Of a DNA stretch of 64,000 nt, positions 12,401-24,435 are shown in pieces. The DNA is taken from assembly GCA_016859345.1 (NCBI GenBank), contig CM029119.1, forward strand, positions 5,958,109-6,022,108, in the 5' to 3' direction. This DNA is from Istiophorus platypterus (Eukaryota > Chordata > Actinopteri > Istiophoriformes > Istiophoridae). The notes beneath the pieces were generated by a model. That model made no database searches, was not told where the DNA came from, and worked only from the letters and a program-made list of their open reading frames with translations. Position numbers and translations under genes: made by a program. Positions within the stretch are counted from its first letter, which is position 1, and the number at the start of each line of letters is the position of its first letter.

Positions 12401-14054
12401 GTTCCTGCTCATTTTCAGATTTATTTATGGCCAATAACTGTTAAATCACCCCAGTGATCAAATTCACAGACATACAGTGAGATGACAGTTTAGTTTGCGG
12501 TGCAGAGTATCTGGCCACACCTTAAAGCTTCATGGCTGCTACTGCAACGTCAATGTAACTCACCGAGCAAGGTTATTTCAGCAACAGAAAAATGTTTCTT
12601 GAGCAACCGAGCAAAGAAAGAGCTTGACACAATCTGAGAATGTTAGCTACAAAAGCATCCCCGAGCGAGACACAGGGAAAGAGATATTTTGGGTTTACAG
12701 TTTGAGGATGTGTTTCACATGACTGCTGGGGCGGCAGACTTATACTTAGCCTGTGACTGTGGCATTGTGGCTGGTAGTTTATCACTGTGGCTTCCGTGCC
12801 GGCAGACCTCACCACTCGCGAAGCTGCGTATGACCTGTGAAATACAGATGATATGCGTGTTTGCGCCCTTCGTGCAGGTTGACCCTGTTGTGTATAGGTT
12901 TAAAGCAATGCTCAATTTAGTAAAAAACAACAAAGCTTTAATCTTCCTTTCCGGAGGGTTAAAACCTGGAGATTGCTATGTTTAGCAATCTCAGAACGGG
13001 CTGAAAACAAAATAATCTTGATGCTGTTTTTGGATGTGTCTTTTTCTTTGTTTCTGACAATGCACATTCCAGCTGGATAACAGGTTTTAACCGGTTGTTA
13101 TTATGCAGTATTGTGTTTCAAATTCTTTGCCCTGTGTTCAAGACCTGCTGCTCCCCTCTGCAGACTCACAGATTTCATTCCAAAACACTGCATAACCACT
13201 CTGGAAATAAAACACTGCTTGATATCCACTGCTCAAAAAATATACTGGAAATTATGTAATCTGAACTGCTATTATTTCTTACTTCTCCAGGTAGCAGATC
13301 ATTTCAGTAATGTTCCATAGTGAGTTTTAGTTTTAATAAAAATAGCTGCATTTTTCAAATGGGTAAAAGATTAAGAGTCCTTACTCCATAATAACAGTCC
13401 CAATAAAAACTCCTTCTACTCTTATTTTTTCACAGTTCTCCACATAGTGGTCAGGTTTGAATTTGTAAAGAGAGGAGCCCTGTACTTAAAGGTCTCTTTG
13501 GTTGTAACATCCTTACTTGCCTGAAAGAACAAAAGATAAGATAAAATAATGACTGAGAGACAGAGGACGTCGCATATTACTGTAGAAACCACCTTAATAG
13601 TTCAGGTTGTGAATCAGGGAAATATAGTTGTTCTTTTCAACAGGTAAACAGGCAGCAGATACATTGTCTGCATGAGGAAAAGGTTAATTATCAAACTAGA
13701 TTAGATTCCAGAGCCTTTCGCAAAAACTTTGCACTTTTCCAACTTTGCCAACCATATCTCAGACTTGTGCCGTGGTTCAAATAGGTGTGTTATTTTTTTC
13801 CCGATCACAGACAGCTAGCTAGCTAACTCATTATCCTGGAAAATAATGAGATAAAAATGGCAACAAGGAATAATTAGATTGACAGTGCTGAACAGTTTTT
13901 TTGTAATCTGACTTAAAGTTGCTACAACTCATATTTTACAATAATAATGTATCTATGCTATATATATAACCATGTATTTTCATTTAGGTCCATCTTCACG
14001 CATCTCATGAAGTCATTTTGGGATGAAGGAGCTGGAAAAGCCCATGGAAAACCT
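9441..14054. other. non-coding DNA, no gene seen
   Basis: Only short chance frames occur. Contents include a small (TTAA)n tract at about 11456-11471, an (AGCT)n tract at about 13813-13826, an A12-13 run near 12376 and a T12 run near 10349. No strong exon structure or repeat family was recognised. Confidence 0.55.
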
Positions 14055-14255
14055 TCTTAGGACAAAACAGCAGACAGACATAGTTAGCAGCTAACTGGTG
14101 AACACAGCAGATCATTTAGCAGCTAAAGAGACAGATATTTTTCTCAGGATTTGGTGGAGACCACAGTGCCGACCAAAAACAGAGCTAAAGGAGTGTGGAT
14201 AATGGATTTGTCTGCCAGGTGGCCAAAACATGACTCTAACTTGAAAGATGATGAT
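14055..14255 (+). repeat. dispersed repeat family A, copy 3 (partial)
   Basis: Blocks visible in order: CAGACAGACATAGTTAGCAG, CTAACTGGTGAACACAGCAG, ATTTAGCAGCTAAAGAGACA, TTTCTCAGGATTTGGTGGAG, AAAACAGAGCTAAAGGAGTG and CCAGGTGGCCAAAACATGAC. This fragment shows the central part of the family better than copies 1 and 2, especially the GTTAGC...CTGGTGAAC region used to recognise the inverted piece at 19241-19330. The 5' part seen in copies 1 and 2 is not obvious here. Confidence 0.75.
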
Positions 14256-15085
14256 ATGCCAATAGTTTTTTTCACAACTTGTTTCCACTGTTCCCAAGGT
14301 TACATATTTCTTTGATCAATAGGAAAATGTTGACTGCTCTAAGCAACCATTACTGCAGCTTCAGCTAAAAATGACGCCAGTAGGATGGATCAGTGACTCA
14401 CTACTAATTGGTTTCAGCAAAAAAAAAAAAGAAAGAAAATAAAAAAGAAACAAACAAATACGCCTTAACAAGAAACTGGCAGTTTAATTATCGAGCTAAG
14501 TTAGTCCATATCAAAGCTTCGTTTCTTTCTTAAATGCAAGACAGCTGTGAGCATGATCAACGGGGCAACAAGAGCGAAAGAACTCGAGAAAAAGAAGTCA
14601 CACCATTTTTGGCTGCTTTCCTAACTGACTAATACTGGCACGTTAACCTCATGTGACAAAAGGTATAACATCACTACGAAGAAAAAGCAGGGGCTTAGCC
14701 TGCTAAAGCGGGGCAATCACGATGTTAAAGATGTACACAACGTGCTGTACACAATGTCCTCTGAGGTAGAAAAGAACACAAACACTTTAATCGTCTTGCC
14801 CAAGAACTCACCCTGCCTCAAGATTTATTTTTATCTGACGGGGGAGCAAGTTCAACAAGTTTGTGAAACCACTTCATTTATCAGATCGCACTTAACGTAT
14901 TACAAAATTCCTCATCGCAATACGATATAAACACCTTGAAATGAGAAATCCGTTGTACGCTAAAAAAAAAAAAAGTTGCCCCAGGTGATTGCAACAAATT
15001 TCTCCAGCAGCTGTATGCCGCTTTATCCGCTTTATCTGAGTCCTAGGTGTGTGTCTTCCTGCCACCCTCTAAAACACACACTTAC

Positions 15086-15141
15086 CTGCCACCGCCATAT
15101 CGCCTTAGGTGACGGTCGCAGCGACTGCAGTGCTGTGAAGA
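15086..15141 (-). other. exon-like segment between strong splice-site words (not a confirmed exon)
   Basis: On the minus strand, a pyrimidine-rich stretch ends in TGTGCAG and is followed by 56 bases that end ...GGTGGCAG next to GTAAGTGTG, a near-ideal 5' splice site. An alternative acceptor (CTGCAG) would give 39 bases (15086-15124). The 56-base version has one open frame, beginning SSQHCSRCDRHLRRY. I do not recognise the peptide. An 8-base ideal donor is expected about twice by chance in 64 kb of both strands, so the evidence is modest. No polyadenylation signal or partner exon was identified. Confidence 0.15.
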
Positions 15142-15630
15142 CTGCACAGTAAGAACGGACCAGACAAGAGCGATAGGAGAAACATCAGAGCTGGAATGAC
15201 TCTGTCCTCCCTGGCTGCTGGATATGCTGAGTCAGCAGTGTGTGGTTCAGGGAGAATATCTGTGTGTGTGTGTGTATTTGTAGGTCTATGGTGATGGTTC
15301 TAAGATCAGCAGACAGCGCTCAATGGGAGTTGTAAAGCCATAACAGCATATAGAACATTATATAACGCCGCAGAGTCCAGGCTGTGTGTGACCTCTGGAC
15401 CAAAGCTGTTTTTAACACTTCTCATCCTTCAGAAAATCCCACTTTATTTCCATTCAATAAAATGCTGTTGATATAACATCAGTAAGTGGAGCCAACTCTA
15501 CTTAACTCCACATTCAGGCCTTCAAGTTGGAACTCCTCGGTGGCCTATATTCATTAATCTGTGCTGTTGGAGGTCTGCACGGAGATGGGATTATTCTCAC
15601 CCTGTGTGCATGCAAAAAGCATAATCTAAC

Positions 15631-15653
15631 TTTTTTTTTTTTTTTTTTTTTTT
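15631..15653. repeat. poly-T tract, T23
   Basis: The longest pure homopolymer in the window, about 23 T, preceded by ATAATCTAAC. Confidence 0.95.
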
Positions 15654-15689
15654 ATTGCTTTCTGTGCATACATGGCTGAACGTGTGTGT

Positions 15690-15990
15690 GTTTACCCAGT
15701 AGTAATTGGAGCACAGGTAGGCAAAGTGTGTCTCATTTTATCCTAATCTCCTCCTGGGCAATTCAGCCAAAAGCAGCCCCCCTCCCCCTTAGACCCTGCC
15801 TGACCCTGCGTCTCGGCTGCAATTACAAGCCGTACGACACACGCACACAATCACACACTACCGAACCTGTCCAAATTCATCCTGTGCTAGACACTTACCA
15901 GGACCTCCATGAGTGTGTGTGTGTTTCCAGAGGAGATGTGACCTTAATTGCTTAAGTCTTAAATTATCTTTAATTGTGCTCACTGTGTTT
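15690..15990. promoter_or_regulatory. candidate enhancer-like stretch, homeodomain words
   Basis: Contains AGTAATTGGAG near 15699, GGGCAATTCAGC near 15757, and ACCTTAATTGCTTAAGTC followed by TCTTTAATTGTGC near 15940-15978. Such clusters of TAATTG-type words in unique sequence are typical of developmental enhancers in vertebrates. Function is inferred and unproven. It ends next to the CA array at 16090. Confidence 0.2.
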
Positions 15991-16089
15991 CTTTATGGTA
16001 ATGGGAGGGGGGTGGCCCGATTCATGTTGAGCTATAGCTACAGCAGGAAACAGAGCAGTGAAAGGCCATGTAGTCACCTCCAGCTGAGT

Positions 16090-16127
16090 CCACACACACA
16101 CACACACACACACATACACACACACAG
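16090..16127. repeat. CA microsatellite
   Basis: A (CA)n array with one TA interruption. Typical vertebrate dinucleotide microsatellite. Confidence 0.95.
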
Positions 16128-18441
16128 GATAGTAATCAAGACACACAGACATGTTGTTTACTCCTTCTGCTGTTATAGATTCATATGCATTCAGAGGAGT
16201 GTGTGTGGGCATGCATAGCACTCAAATATGCATTGGCACATATTATAATTATCTTCTGTAATAAAAAAAAAAATGTATGCAGATACAAGTTCATAGCAGA
16301 GTAAAAACACCGATTGCAGTTTCGGCATCCAATGGAAGTTTGAGTGGCATTCTACAGTTTAGAAGCGAAAGGTTGTTACTTTTTCATCCATCAATCTGTC
16401 AGATTTCTCAATCAGAAAATGAGTTATCAGCAGGGCAGGAAGAATGAGTTGTGTGTGTTCTTGTGTGTGTTCTAATGCTGGTATTATGTTCCTGTGTATT
16501 GCAGCAAAGCCAGAGGTTTTGTTTCAGGAGTGGTGGGGAAAACATAAAGTAAAAACTAACTAACTAACTACACACATAAAGCCTGAAACTATGCGGTTGC
16601 TGTTTCCTCCATCTGTTTACATCAATCTAGCAAATAAAACATTATGATGATATTCTTTTACCATGCTGCTCATATTAACAGCAGTCTATTAAATGGACTG
16701 GACATTCTACTGACTTGCTGCATCAATAAAGAACCAACCTGACTTAAAATCACATTTATTTTCCATGATCTAGAACTGATACGACATGATAATGTTGTAT
16801 TCATAGCTTTACTTGCTGCATGCTAATAACTGAAGTCAACCCAGACTAATAAATCAGCATTTTTATCGAGCCGTTACTCTTCTAATCTGGATTTTGGCAG
16901 CTGGACAGTAATAGGGTAGTTTAGAGAGAAAACAGGATTTTGAAAAATGAGGGGGACATGTCCACTTTTCCCCCCAATGAAAATGACCCCTTTTGGACTA
17001 GAGTTTGGACTGCCGCTTTTTGACTGCAATATTGTGCTTGTCTGTTCTTGGAGAGTTGGTTTGTGCTTGGGAGCCAGATATAAGGGAAATCTGACAAAGC
17101 ACAGTCTCATCTAATCTGAACTAATCTAAATTACTTGGTCTGTTTTTGGCCATTTTAAATGGCTCTGCGCATTAACCTTACTTTGTTTCAAGCGGTCGAC
17201 CAGGTAGACACAGACAAAACGTAATGTACGTAGAGCCGGGGGGATATTTGAGGTTGGATATTCATCCAAGTTCTTTTAGTTCTGTAATGGATGATTAGTG
17301 GCTGGAATTCAGACCTCTACAGGGAGGGAGCGCTTCATGTTGGAGGACAGCCAGTCTGAACAGGATCCTTTTCCAGTCATTATCTTCTTTTACAAGAGTA
17401 GATTTTATGGATTTATACTAAAGATCCATTGCTTGATTGATAACTGTCTCTGTTGAGGTTCCTGCGGCTGGTGTCATACTGCTTGAATGAAGAGCATGTT
17501 TTTTTTGTGTTCTTTCCATTTGGCCCAGACAGCTGACTTTAGGTCAGTAGCGCCACTGGTCCAGTGAATGCTGAGTATCCTCTGTATGGTCTAATATACA
17601 ACCTGGTCCATGGAGTGACTTTACGATACAATATTAAACATGTCACTCGCAGAATAGAGCTCAGAGAGACAGTCATTTGTTTGGGGCAGACGTAATCTCA
17701 ATGGCTGAATTAAACCTCAGCAGGGGAGCCAAAAAGCTTTACTGGCCAATTACTTGGAACCCAGTCAAAAAAAACAAGGGTCAAAAAAAAGGAAGCTCAT
17801 ATTATTTAGCCTCATGCATGTATTTACAAGTAATAGAAAACATGCACCTTTGCTATTTGGCACAGCTGACCTTTCAGGGACATGAATGCCAAAATTATGA
17901 AAAAGTGACATTACTTTTTATATTGTTCATTTAAAGAATATTTTGACAACAGTTTCTGCAGTTTGCCAACATGCGCTCCAAAAAGCTGTCTTTTCACTGC
18001 TCCTTCTGAGATTTAACATAACCAGTGAGATTATTTCTTCCTCCAGAGCAGTCCTGCCTCACAGCAAACCTGCTTTAAATTAACTCCAAACAATACAGAG
18101 ACCAAAGCAGGAGAGGGGATGTCCACCATTGTCTTGGACACAGAAGCGCTGCAATTGCTGTGACCCTCCGATCGGCACAAGTGAATGCATCTTATCTAAC
18201 CGAGGACAATTAAGGATACATTTCTAAAAAGGTCTTTCGAGCCCCGAGTCATTGAGCTGTGTGATATCATTCATGTGAAATCAGCATGGAGTAGTTGCTC
18301 TTCACCGCTGGACATAACACAGGTGGATGTATTACAAAGGCAGCTGTCAGACTGACAATCCCCCGGTGTCAACACGTTGGCATAACAGCCACCCAGCTCT
18401 CCCCACCTCCCTCCATCCCTCATCGTGTCTTTTTATTTCAG

Positions 18442-18516
18442 AGGTCTGGGCGACGCCGGGTGACGACAGCGAGAGGTCAGAGCTTGACCGCCATTAAACT
18501 GTCAGAGGTCAGCGTA
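18442..18516. other. cluster of GGTCA words
   Basis: GGTCA-GAGCT-TGACC (about 18475-18489) is an inverted repeat of a nuclear-receptor half-site core with a 5-base spacer, and a further GAGGTCAG follows at about 18507. The cluster lies just after a pyrimidine-rich acceptor-like sequence ending TTTCAG at 18441. No donor of quality follows, so this is not called an exon. Confidence 0.2.
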
Positions 18517-19071
18517 TAGGCAAGGGCCTCACGTGTTCTGCGATGTAAACCTGCTTCCATCATTGGCTCAGGGGATGTGAATAGGTGGATATTTGTGTAT
18601 TAAATATCCTGGCTACAGCATTCATTGTTACAGAGTTTTAAAAATGTATGTAAATGTTAAATGTACAGACGAACAAATGAAGGAGTCTGCACTCTTGAAA
18701 CTAGGCTTTTTATTAAGCAGTGTTGGGTCTATGTAACCTCTGAAAGTCCCTCTAAAAGTAAAATTGCCTGCACATTGACAAACAAGAAAGAGAGAAAAAA
18801 AAGGAAAACAGGCTGTTTAGATTAAAGAACAATTCTATTAATTTATTTGCCAGTTCAATTCATTACATGTGCAAAAAATTACAAAATGTGAAAAACTACA
18901 GATGACTAATATCAAATATTCTATTGGTGTAAAATACTCCTAATTGGCTTAATTTAGTTTTATCCCCACTATAAACCGATACTTAGACAATTATCTAAAT
19001 ACACACAATGCCAAATTAAGTCAATAATCTACCAATAAACTATAATCAAAACAGGCTGCAAGACTTAAAGT

Positions 19072-19330
19072 TACTAGGTGGCCAGAGACACAACTGCAAA
19101 TGAATGCTAATATGGCACCATGTTTGCTGGATGACTAAACGCGTGACATGGCTAACTTCAGCCTAAGAGGCAAGGATACGTCAGTGTTGTGGTCATACGT
19201 TCTTTCTGCTGCCCCTAAAGGTTGGCCAAAGTTTAAGCAGCTCATCTCCATCAACTCCTGAGGGTATTATTTCACTGTTAAGCTGCTAAAGTTCACCAGC
19301 TATTCGCTAACTTTGCCTGTCTGCTTTTTT
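19072..19330. repeat. dispersed repeat family A, rearranged head-to-head copy 4
   Basis: Two parts with opposite orientation. 19072-19165 matches the plus-strand 3' part of the family (TAGGTGGCCAGAGACACAAC, AAATGAATGCTAATATGGCA). 19241-19330 is the reverse complement of the family's middle part: it reads ATCAACTCCTGAGGGTATTA, then TTAAGCTGCTAAAGTTCACC, AGCTATTCGCTAAC and CTGTCTGC. The result is a 3' part followed by an inverted middle part, so this is a rearranged element or two insertions in opposite orientation. Confidence 0.65.
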
Positions 19331-20546
19331 CTTTTTTTCTTTTATGTATGACGCAGGTATCTTTAAGTCAATTTATCAGAACTTTCTCACTGAAAACAAA
19401 ATGACATTGATGAGAGCAGTGAACCAAGACAGTCGAGTTGTGCGCCATAAAAACCTTGGGTAATAATTCTCTATGGGTTTTTCGTTACATATGACCACTT
19501 TCACGTTTAGCACATGAAGTCATGTGATCCATTATTATTATAAAAATTATTGTTTCAGCAGCTTTAAATGTCCGAACTCTATTTGCTCCTTTTAATCAAA
19601 ATAACTATCAATCAAGCTGAGCCGACAAGAACTCTCAGTTGTGTGTATGTTTTCTTACAGTACAGACTTTACAGTAGTGGTATTATGGGCCACAGGTAAA
19701 CATTCTGATCTGACTAACTAAATGCAACCTTATTAGTCAACTAATTGAAGAAATATAGCTTTAACAGACATTAATGATGACAGGAGCCTCAGTGTGTCTT
19801 AAAATGTACACTGTCAACCACCTACAGTAAACTTTGTGGGTGGCTACTACTGTATAATTAAACAAAAACAAGGTGTTATGCGTACCGTTGAAGCATGCTA
19901 CAAATATTCAAAGTTAGCATAGATTATTAATTGGTGTTGAAAAGGCATGGTTGCATTGGCCTGTTTATTCATCTATAGAATCATGTTCATCTATAGAATC
20001 ATAGAAAAAAGGGCCAAGGAATTGCTGATGCTACAACTCAGTACCGCTTAAACCACAGCACTTCTTCTTAAAGTTAATGTACTGCAATAGAAATGTTAGT
20101 TTACCACTTACACAGAGATGTTTTACACATAAATTACTTTCCTTATAAATGAATCCACCAGAGCTAAGTGTTATATTTCTTAACCCCCGTGAAAGTGCAG
20201 CTTTTTAGCATTTATGTTTATAATCAGCAATATAACCCCAGCTTTGCTAAAGAAAACAAAATCACCTCCTTATTAAAATATTTAAAATATTAAAAAATGT
20301 TTATGTTGTATGATTTATTTTTGTTTGAAGATGGTGGAGTTTTTCCAGCAGCACTGGTCAGAAACACACGACATACCTGGAGGCCATGAATCGAAGAGTG
20401 ATCACAGTGAAACCAACGTCAGGGAGTATTTGCTGGAATCGTTTATATTGACAAACATCAACTATATGGGTGGGAGAGGCACTTAATGCAAAATATAGCA
20501 CGTTGCCAGGTACATTTCTGTGGCTTTCCAGCCTCTGTGTACACAG
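19331..20546. other. non-coding DNA, short tandem duplication, no gene seen
   Basis: AT-rich unique sequence. At 19968-20003 an 18-base unit, TTCATCTATAGAATCATG, is repeated once with a single difference at its last base. Confidence 0.6.
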
Positions 20547-20637
20547 TGTATGTATGTATGTATGTATGTATGTGTGCGTGTGTGCGTGTGCGTGTGCGTG
20601 TGCATGTATGTGCGCATGTTTGTGTGCGCATGCATGT
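20547..20637. repeat. (TGTA)6 followed by alternating TG/CG tract
   Basis: Six TGTA units (20547-20570) run into about 67 bases of alternating purine-pyrimidine sequence rich in TGTGCG and GCGCATG words. Long alternating purine-pyrimidine tracts with CG steps are known to favour left-handed Z-DNA under torsional stress. Confidence 0.9.
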
Positions 20638-21746
20638 TGAAACACTTGTAGCTGGATATTTCACAGGCTTGGCATAAGTCCTTTACGTATGTGTGGTCCC
20701 TCTGTAAACATGTCAGTGTTGGAAACTGCTCGACATGCATGCAAGATACACACAAACACTCATAAACAGCATCCGTGCATACAGTGCGTGAATACAGGTC
20801 ATTGGTTTAACTGAAAACATGGTTGTGTGTTGTATACTGACATAACAAACACGCTTTCTTCATCTTTCCCACTTTACTCAATTAACATGTACACTGTTAG
20901 TAACATGAAAACTGGCGTTGTTATTGGCATGAAGTGCTTGTAACGAATTGATCCAGAGAGGAGTGGGCAGGATTGCAGAAACACAGCAGTCACAAGTCCA
21001 AAGTCACCCCCACTGCGACTTATGGTTTTTGGAAAATTTTAATCCGACAACAAAACAGTCCATAAAAATGTATTTGTTTTGTTTATTAGGTTCCCTATAA
21101 ACTCTGTGAATTTAAATACATTCCATAAATGTGATAAATTAGATAGATATAGCATTTTCTGTAACATTTATTTCCCCGATGGAATGTCTGAAAGCAGTTT
21201 CAAACACATTTCTTCTTCTGGTAATATAACTCTACTAAGAAAAATAGCTCAACATAAGACATTAAGGTTAATTGTCTACATTTGATATAATTTGTCCTTT
21301 TAAAGCAGCAGAAGTGATTGTTGTCGCTGGCTAAAACTGAGAAGCCATTACCTGAATGTTTTAATCCAGGCTTGTCTGTCTGCAGGTCTGCACTGACAAC
21401 CGCATCTTTTCCCCCTTGCTTTTGTTGGCTCCTGTCAGAATAATTTAAAACCTAGACTTATTACTCTATAACATCATTTTTAATCTTTGCACTCAGGAAG
21501 GATATGAAGTTATGGCATTATAAAAGGCTCTAGTCCCAAATCACTGGTATTAAACACAAGTTGAAAGTCTGCTATTGATTTTGTCAAGTAGAGTCTACAG
21601 TCATCAGATTCAGATTCCAGTTAACCGAATCCAAGTCATGTGACACCAGTCCAACACCTCTGCTTCACAGCAAATCTAATATTCTATAGAAAACGAGCCC
21701 ATAGGTCGTCTGTGCAAGCAGCTTGGCACAACCGATTTCATCGTAA

Positions 21747-21760
21747 GCGGCCTCTGGTGG
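21747..21760 (-). promoter_or_regulatory. CTCF-like motif
   Basis: The minus strand reads CCACCAGAGGCCGC, which differs from the CTCF core consensus CCASYAGRKGGCRC at one position. Flanking preference was not scored. A single site in 64 kb with one mismatch is suggestive only. Confidence 0.35.
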
Positions 21761-22650
21761 TCACAGTGATTATGATGGGCAAAAAGGAGGAAGTCAGGTG
21801 AATTAGTATAAAGAGCAAGAGCAAGTCCATGATTGGAGGAGGGATGGGCCAACAAAACAGAGGACTGTCGGACAAGAGACTACGGTTTGTTTCCTGAGTG
21901 AATATGTCTATGTTATTTCTTTTATCCATGACCGTTCCAAAACCTTTCTCGGCTGTTTATTAGTGTTGCCATGATGACGAAGGTCAATGCTGCCTCACCA
22001 TCCTCTCTGGACTCATTTTCTGCAAAACTTGTTGCATATAATCTCATTTTAATTGATTTTCCTTGAACAATTTCGAGGCCGTTGCACGGTAACTGCTTAA
22101 AATGCGATATTTTACCAATACAGTTTTATTTTGTTGTTATTTTCCGACTTTACCTAGAGGTCTGGTGCTATGTGTTTCTGTTTATAGATTTAAGTCTTTA
22201 TTAAACAGAGCTGTGATCCATGGTTCATCTGAATAGACGGATGACAGAATTTTTGATGGTTGATAAGTTTTACTTTCCCCAGTCATCTGTAAATCAGTCA
22301 AATTGATCAAGCATACTATTTCTTTATCTGCTCCTGTTTCACAAGCACAGACACCTATCGTATATTTAACTCCGTGTTTTCCTTTTGGGAGTAAACCATT
22401 TTTTCAGTTCATTTAAATTTATAAGAATCAACTGAATGGAAATCTTTTTCTTTTTTTTCCCCCTCCTCTTTTTGGCGGGGGGAGTTTTATGGCTAGAAAA
22501 ACAGAATTTGTGGTTTCGACGGTCGAGGTTTGATGCAAACGGCTTTGGAACCTTTTATGCAACCTGGCGTCCAGGAGACTAAAGAAAATATTTTGCTTTC
22601 CACCCTTTTGAGCTTTTTAGCCTCTGCTAGGGGAAAAGGAGAGAGGGCTG

Positions 22651-22669
22651 AAAAAAAAAAAAAAAAAAA
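22651..22669. repeat. poly-A tract, A19
   Basis: Run of about 19 A following GAGAGGGCTG. No SINE body was identified upstream. Confidence 0.9.
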
Positions 22670-24390
22670 CTTCTCTCCAAGGTCAAATGTCCTGAATGGG
22701 AGGGCTGCCAGATCTGCTCCAAAACCACTTTGCTCACACAGTTATACAAAGAACACACACAGTTACACACGCACACAAACACACATAGACACAGGTGGTT
22801 GGACACTAGACATTGTGCAGGTACACATGCACATATAACCTTTACATGTAATCTGAAAGGAACAAAATCAGTGGAGTTACATCTCGTAAATGCATGCATG
22901 AAAAAAAACGTGTCTGTCATCATGTTAGATTCATTTTGTGCGTGTGGTTCATGATGGTTAAGTGCATAAAGATTGTGTGAGTGAGGGACACAAAAGAGGG
23001 CAAGTAAATGTGCGTTTCCCCATCACAATCCTGTCTTTGTGCACATGTGAACATGTTATGCTTCCACGGTGCTTTATGCTCATTGAGTCTAAGTCTAATC
23101 TGTGATTAGCCATGATGTCATGTACACCACACAAACACAGACACAAATACACACACACACGCACGCATAAATATACAGTAAGTGAGCACACACCCACAGT
23201 CCATAGCCTCCTGTCTGCAATTAGGATGCAGTGTGGGGTAGCTTAATGTAAAGTGCAGTACTTGAGATTGGAGGCTGATTGCATTCAGAGGTCATTTTCA
23301 TACGGGGCTGCCTCAGGTCGCACTCGGCCACGCAGAGGACACGCTGGCCCACTGCTGCTACACAGGGGGTGCTGTGTAGACCGGGTACACGTACAGTGGT
23401 GGTCCTGTGTCGCTCAGCTTTGGGGGAAAAAAAAAAAAAACAAACTGTTAAAGGGTTGCGTCCAGAGCTTGCTTTTACTCCGCCGAATGGCAGATGTCAA
23501 GAAAAAAAAACTAGCGTGTGGTGCTACAGTAGCAGATGTTATCTGACTTGTGTCTTCAGTATCATTGCTGGTTTCATATCAGTGGAGGAGTGGAGTGAAG
23601 GATGGCGGCTGCAAGTCGGCAACAGACAGCATGAGCTATTATGTGTTAATTGCCTTTGTCATGTAAGTTGCTCAGTTTTCAAAATACACTCACCACTTCA
23701 TGACTGAATCCCTGCTGACTGTCACCACGAAGAAGCAAATTCAAACTTTAGATATAAGGTGAGCACGGAAAAACTTTCCTGCTTCAGAAGACGAATTTGA
23801 AAACGAACTCTTGGGGAACAAAATGATTTCAATAAGCTTATAATAACTTAAAATATCAAGTGCTCGGGTCCTTTAACAACATTACATAAATGTAACCAAT
23901 TACAAATAAAATGAGTGCATTAAACATTTGAGTAAAAGATGAAGGAGATGAAAATAAAAGTACAGAAGTATCGCCCACAGTCATTTACTTAAGTATAAGC
24001 GCTACAAGTACTTATCATGAAGGTTGACTTCTGGTATTAAACTGTATTATGCAATTTTTATGAATTTTTTTTTTTATCATTGCATCCACCTCCTGTGGTT
24101 TATTACTAGTGATTTAGATAAAGCTGTTAAACTGCACGTGCCTGCAAAAATGTACTGTACTAAGGGCACCGCCCTTTGTATTTGGAGATCATTGTCTCCT
24201 CATGATAGGGCAGAGCACTGCCTGGGTCTGCGGTGCCATTTTTCATCCGACACTCCATCCACGCTTTCAGTTCATCTTGCAGCAGGAACACGGTGTGAAG
24301 TTTTCTCAGGCTGCCGCGGCTCCTGCTGATGGAGAACTTTGTAAGATGACCCAGGAACCAGCTGGAGCTGCAAATAGATGAGTTTGGTGT

Positions 24391-24435
24391 ATTTGTGTGT
24401 GTGTGAGTGTGTGAGAGTGTGTGAGAGTGTGTGAG
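24391..24435. repeat. TG / GTGAGA simple repeat
   Basis: (GT)n grading into a GTGTGTGAGA pattern repeated about three times. Low-complexity tract. Confidence 0.85.

Larger units (their letters stand above)
14256..19071. other. non-coding DNA with simple repeats, no gene seen
   Basis: Holds a TG run (15258-15276), T23 (15631-15653), a CA array (16090-16127) and an (ACTA)n tract near 16556-16570. A homeodomain-word-rich stretch and a splice-flanked 56-bp segment on the minus strand are described separately. The remainder is unique AT-rich DNA. Confidence 0.55.

Noticed and set aside
15433..15480. 48-base segment between CCTTCAG and GTAAGTGG
   Set aside because: Every frame is stopped and it contains AATAAA. 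Judged a chance pairing of splice words.
20358..20755. His/Thr-rich frames over the TG/CA tract
   Set aside because: Three overlapping phases translate the same microsatellite.
23279..23707. 142-codon plus-strand frame
   Set aside because: It runs through an A14 homopolymer (poly-Lys) and overlaps another frame in a second phase. No similarity was recognised.
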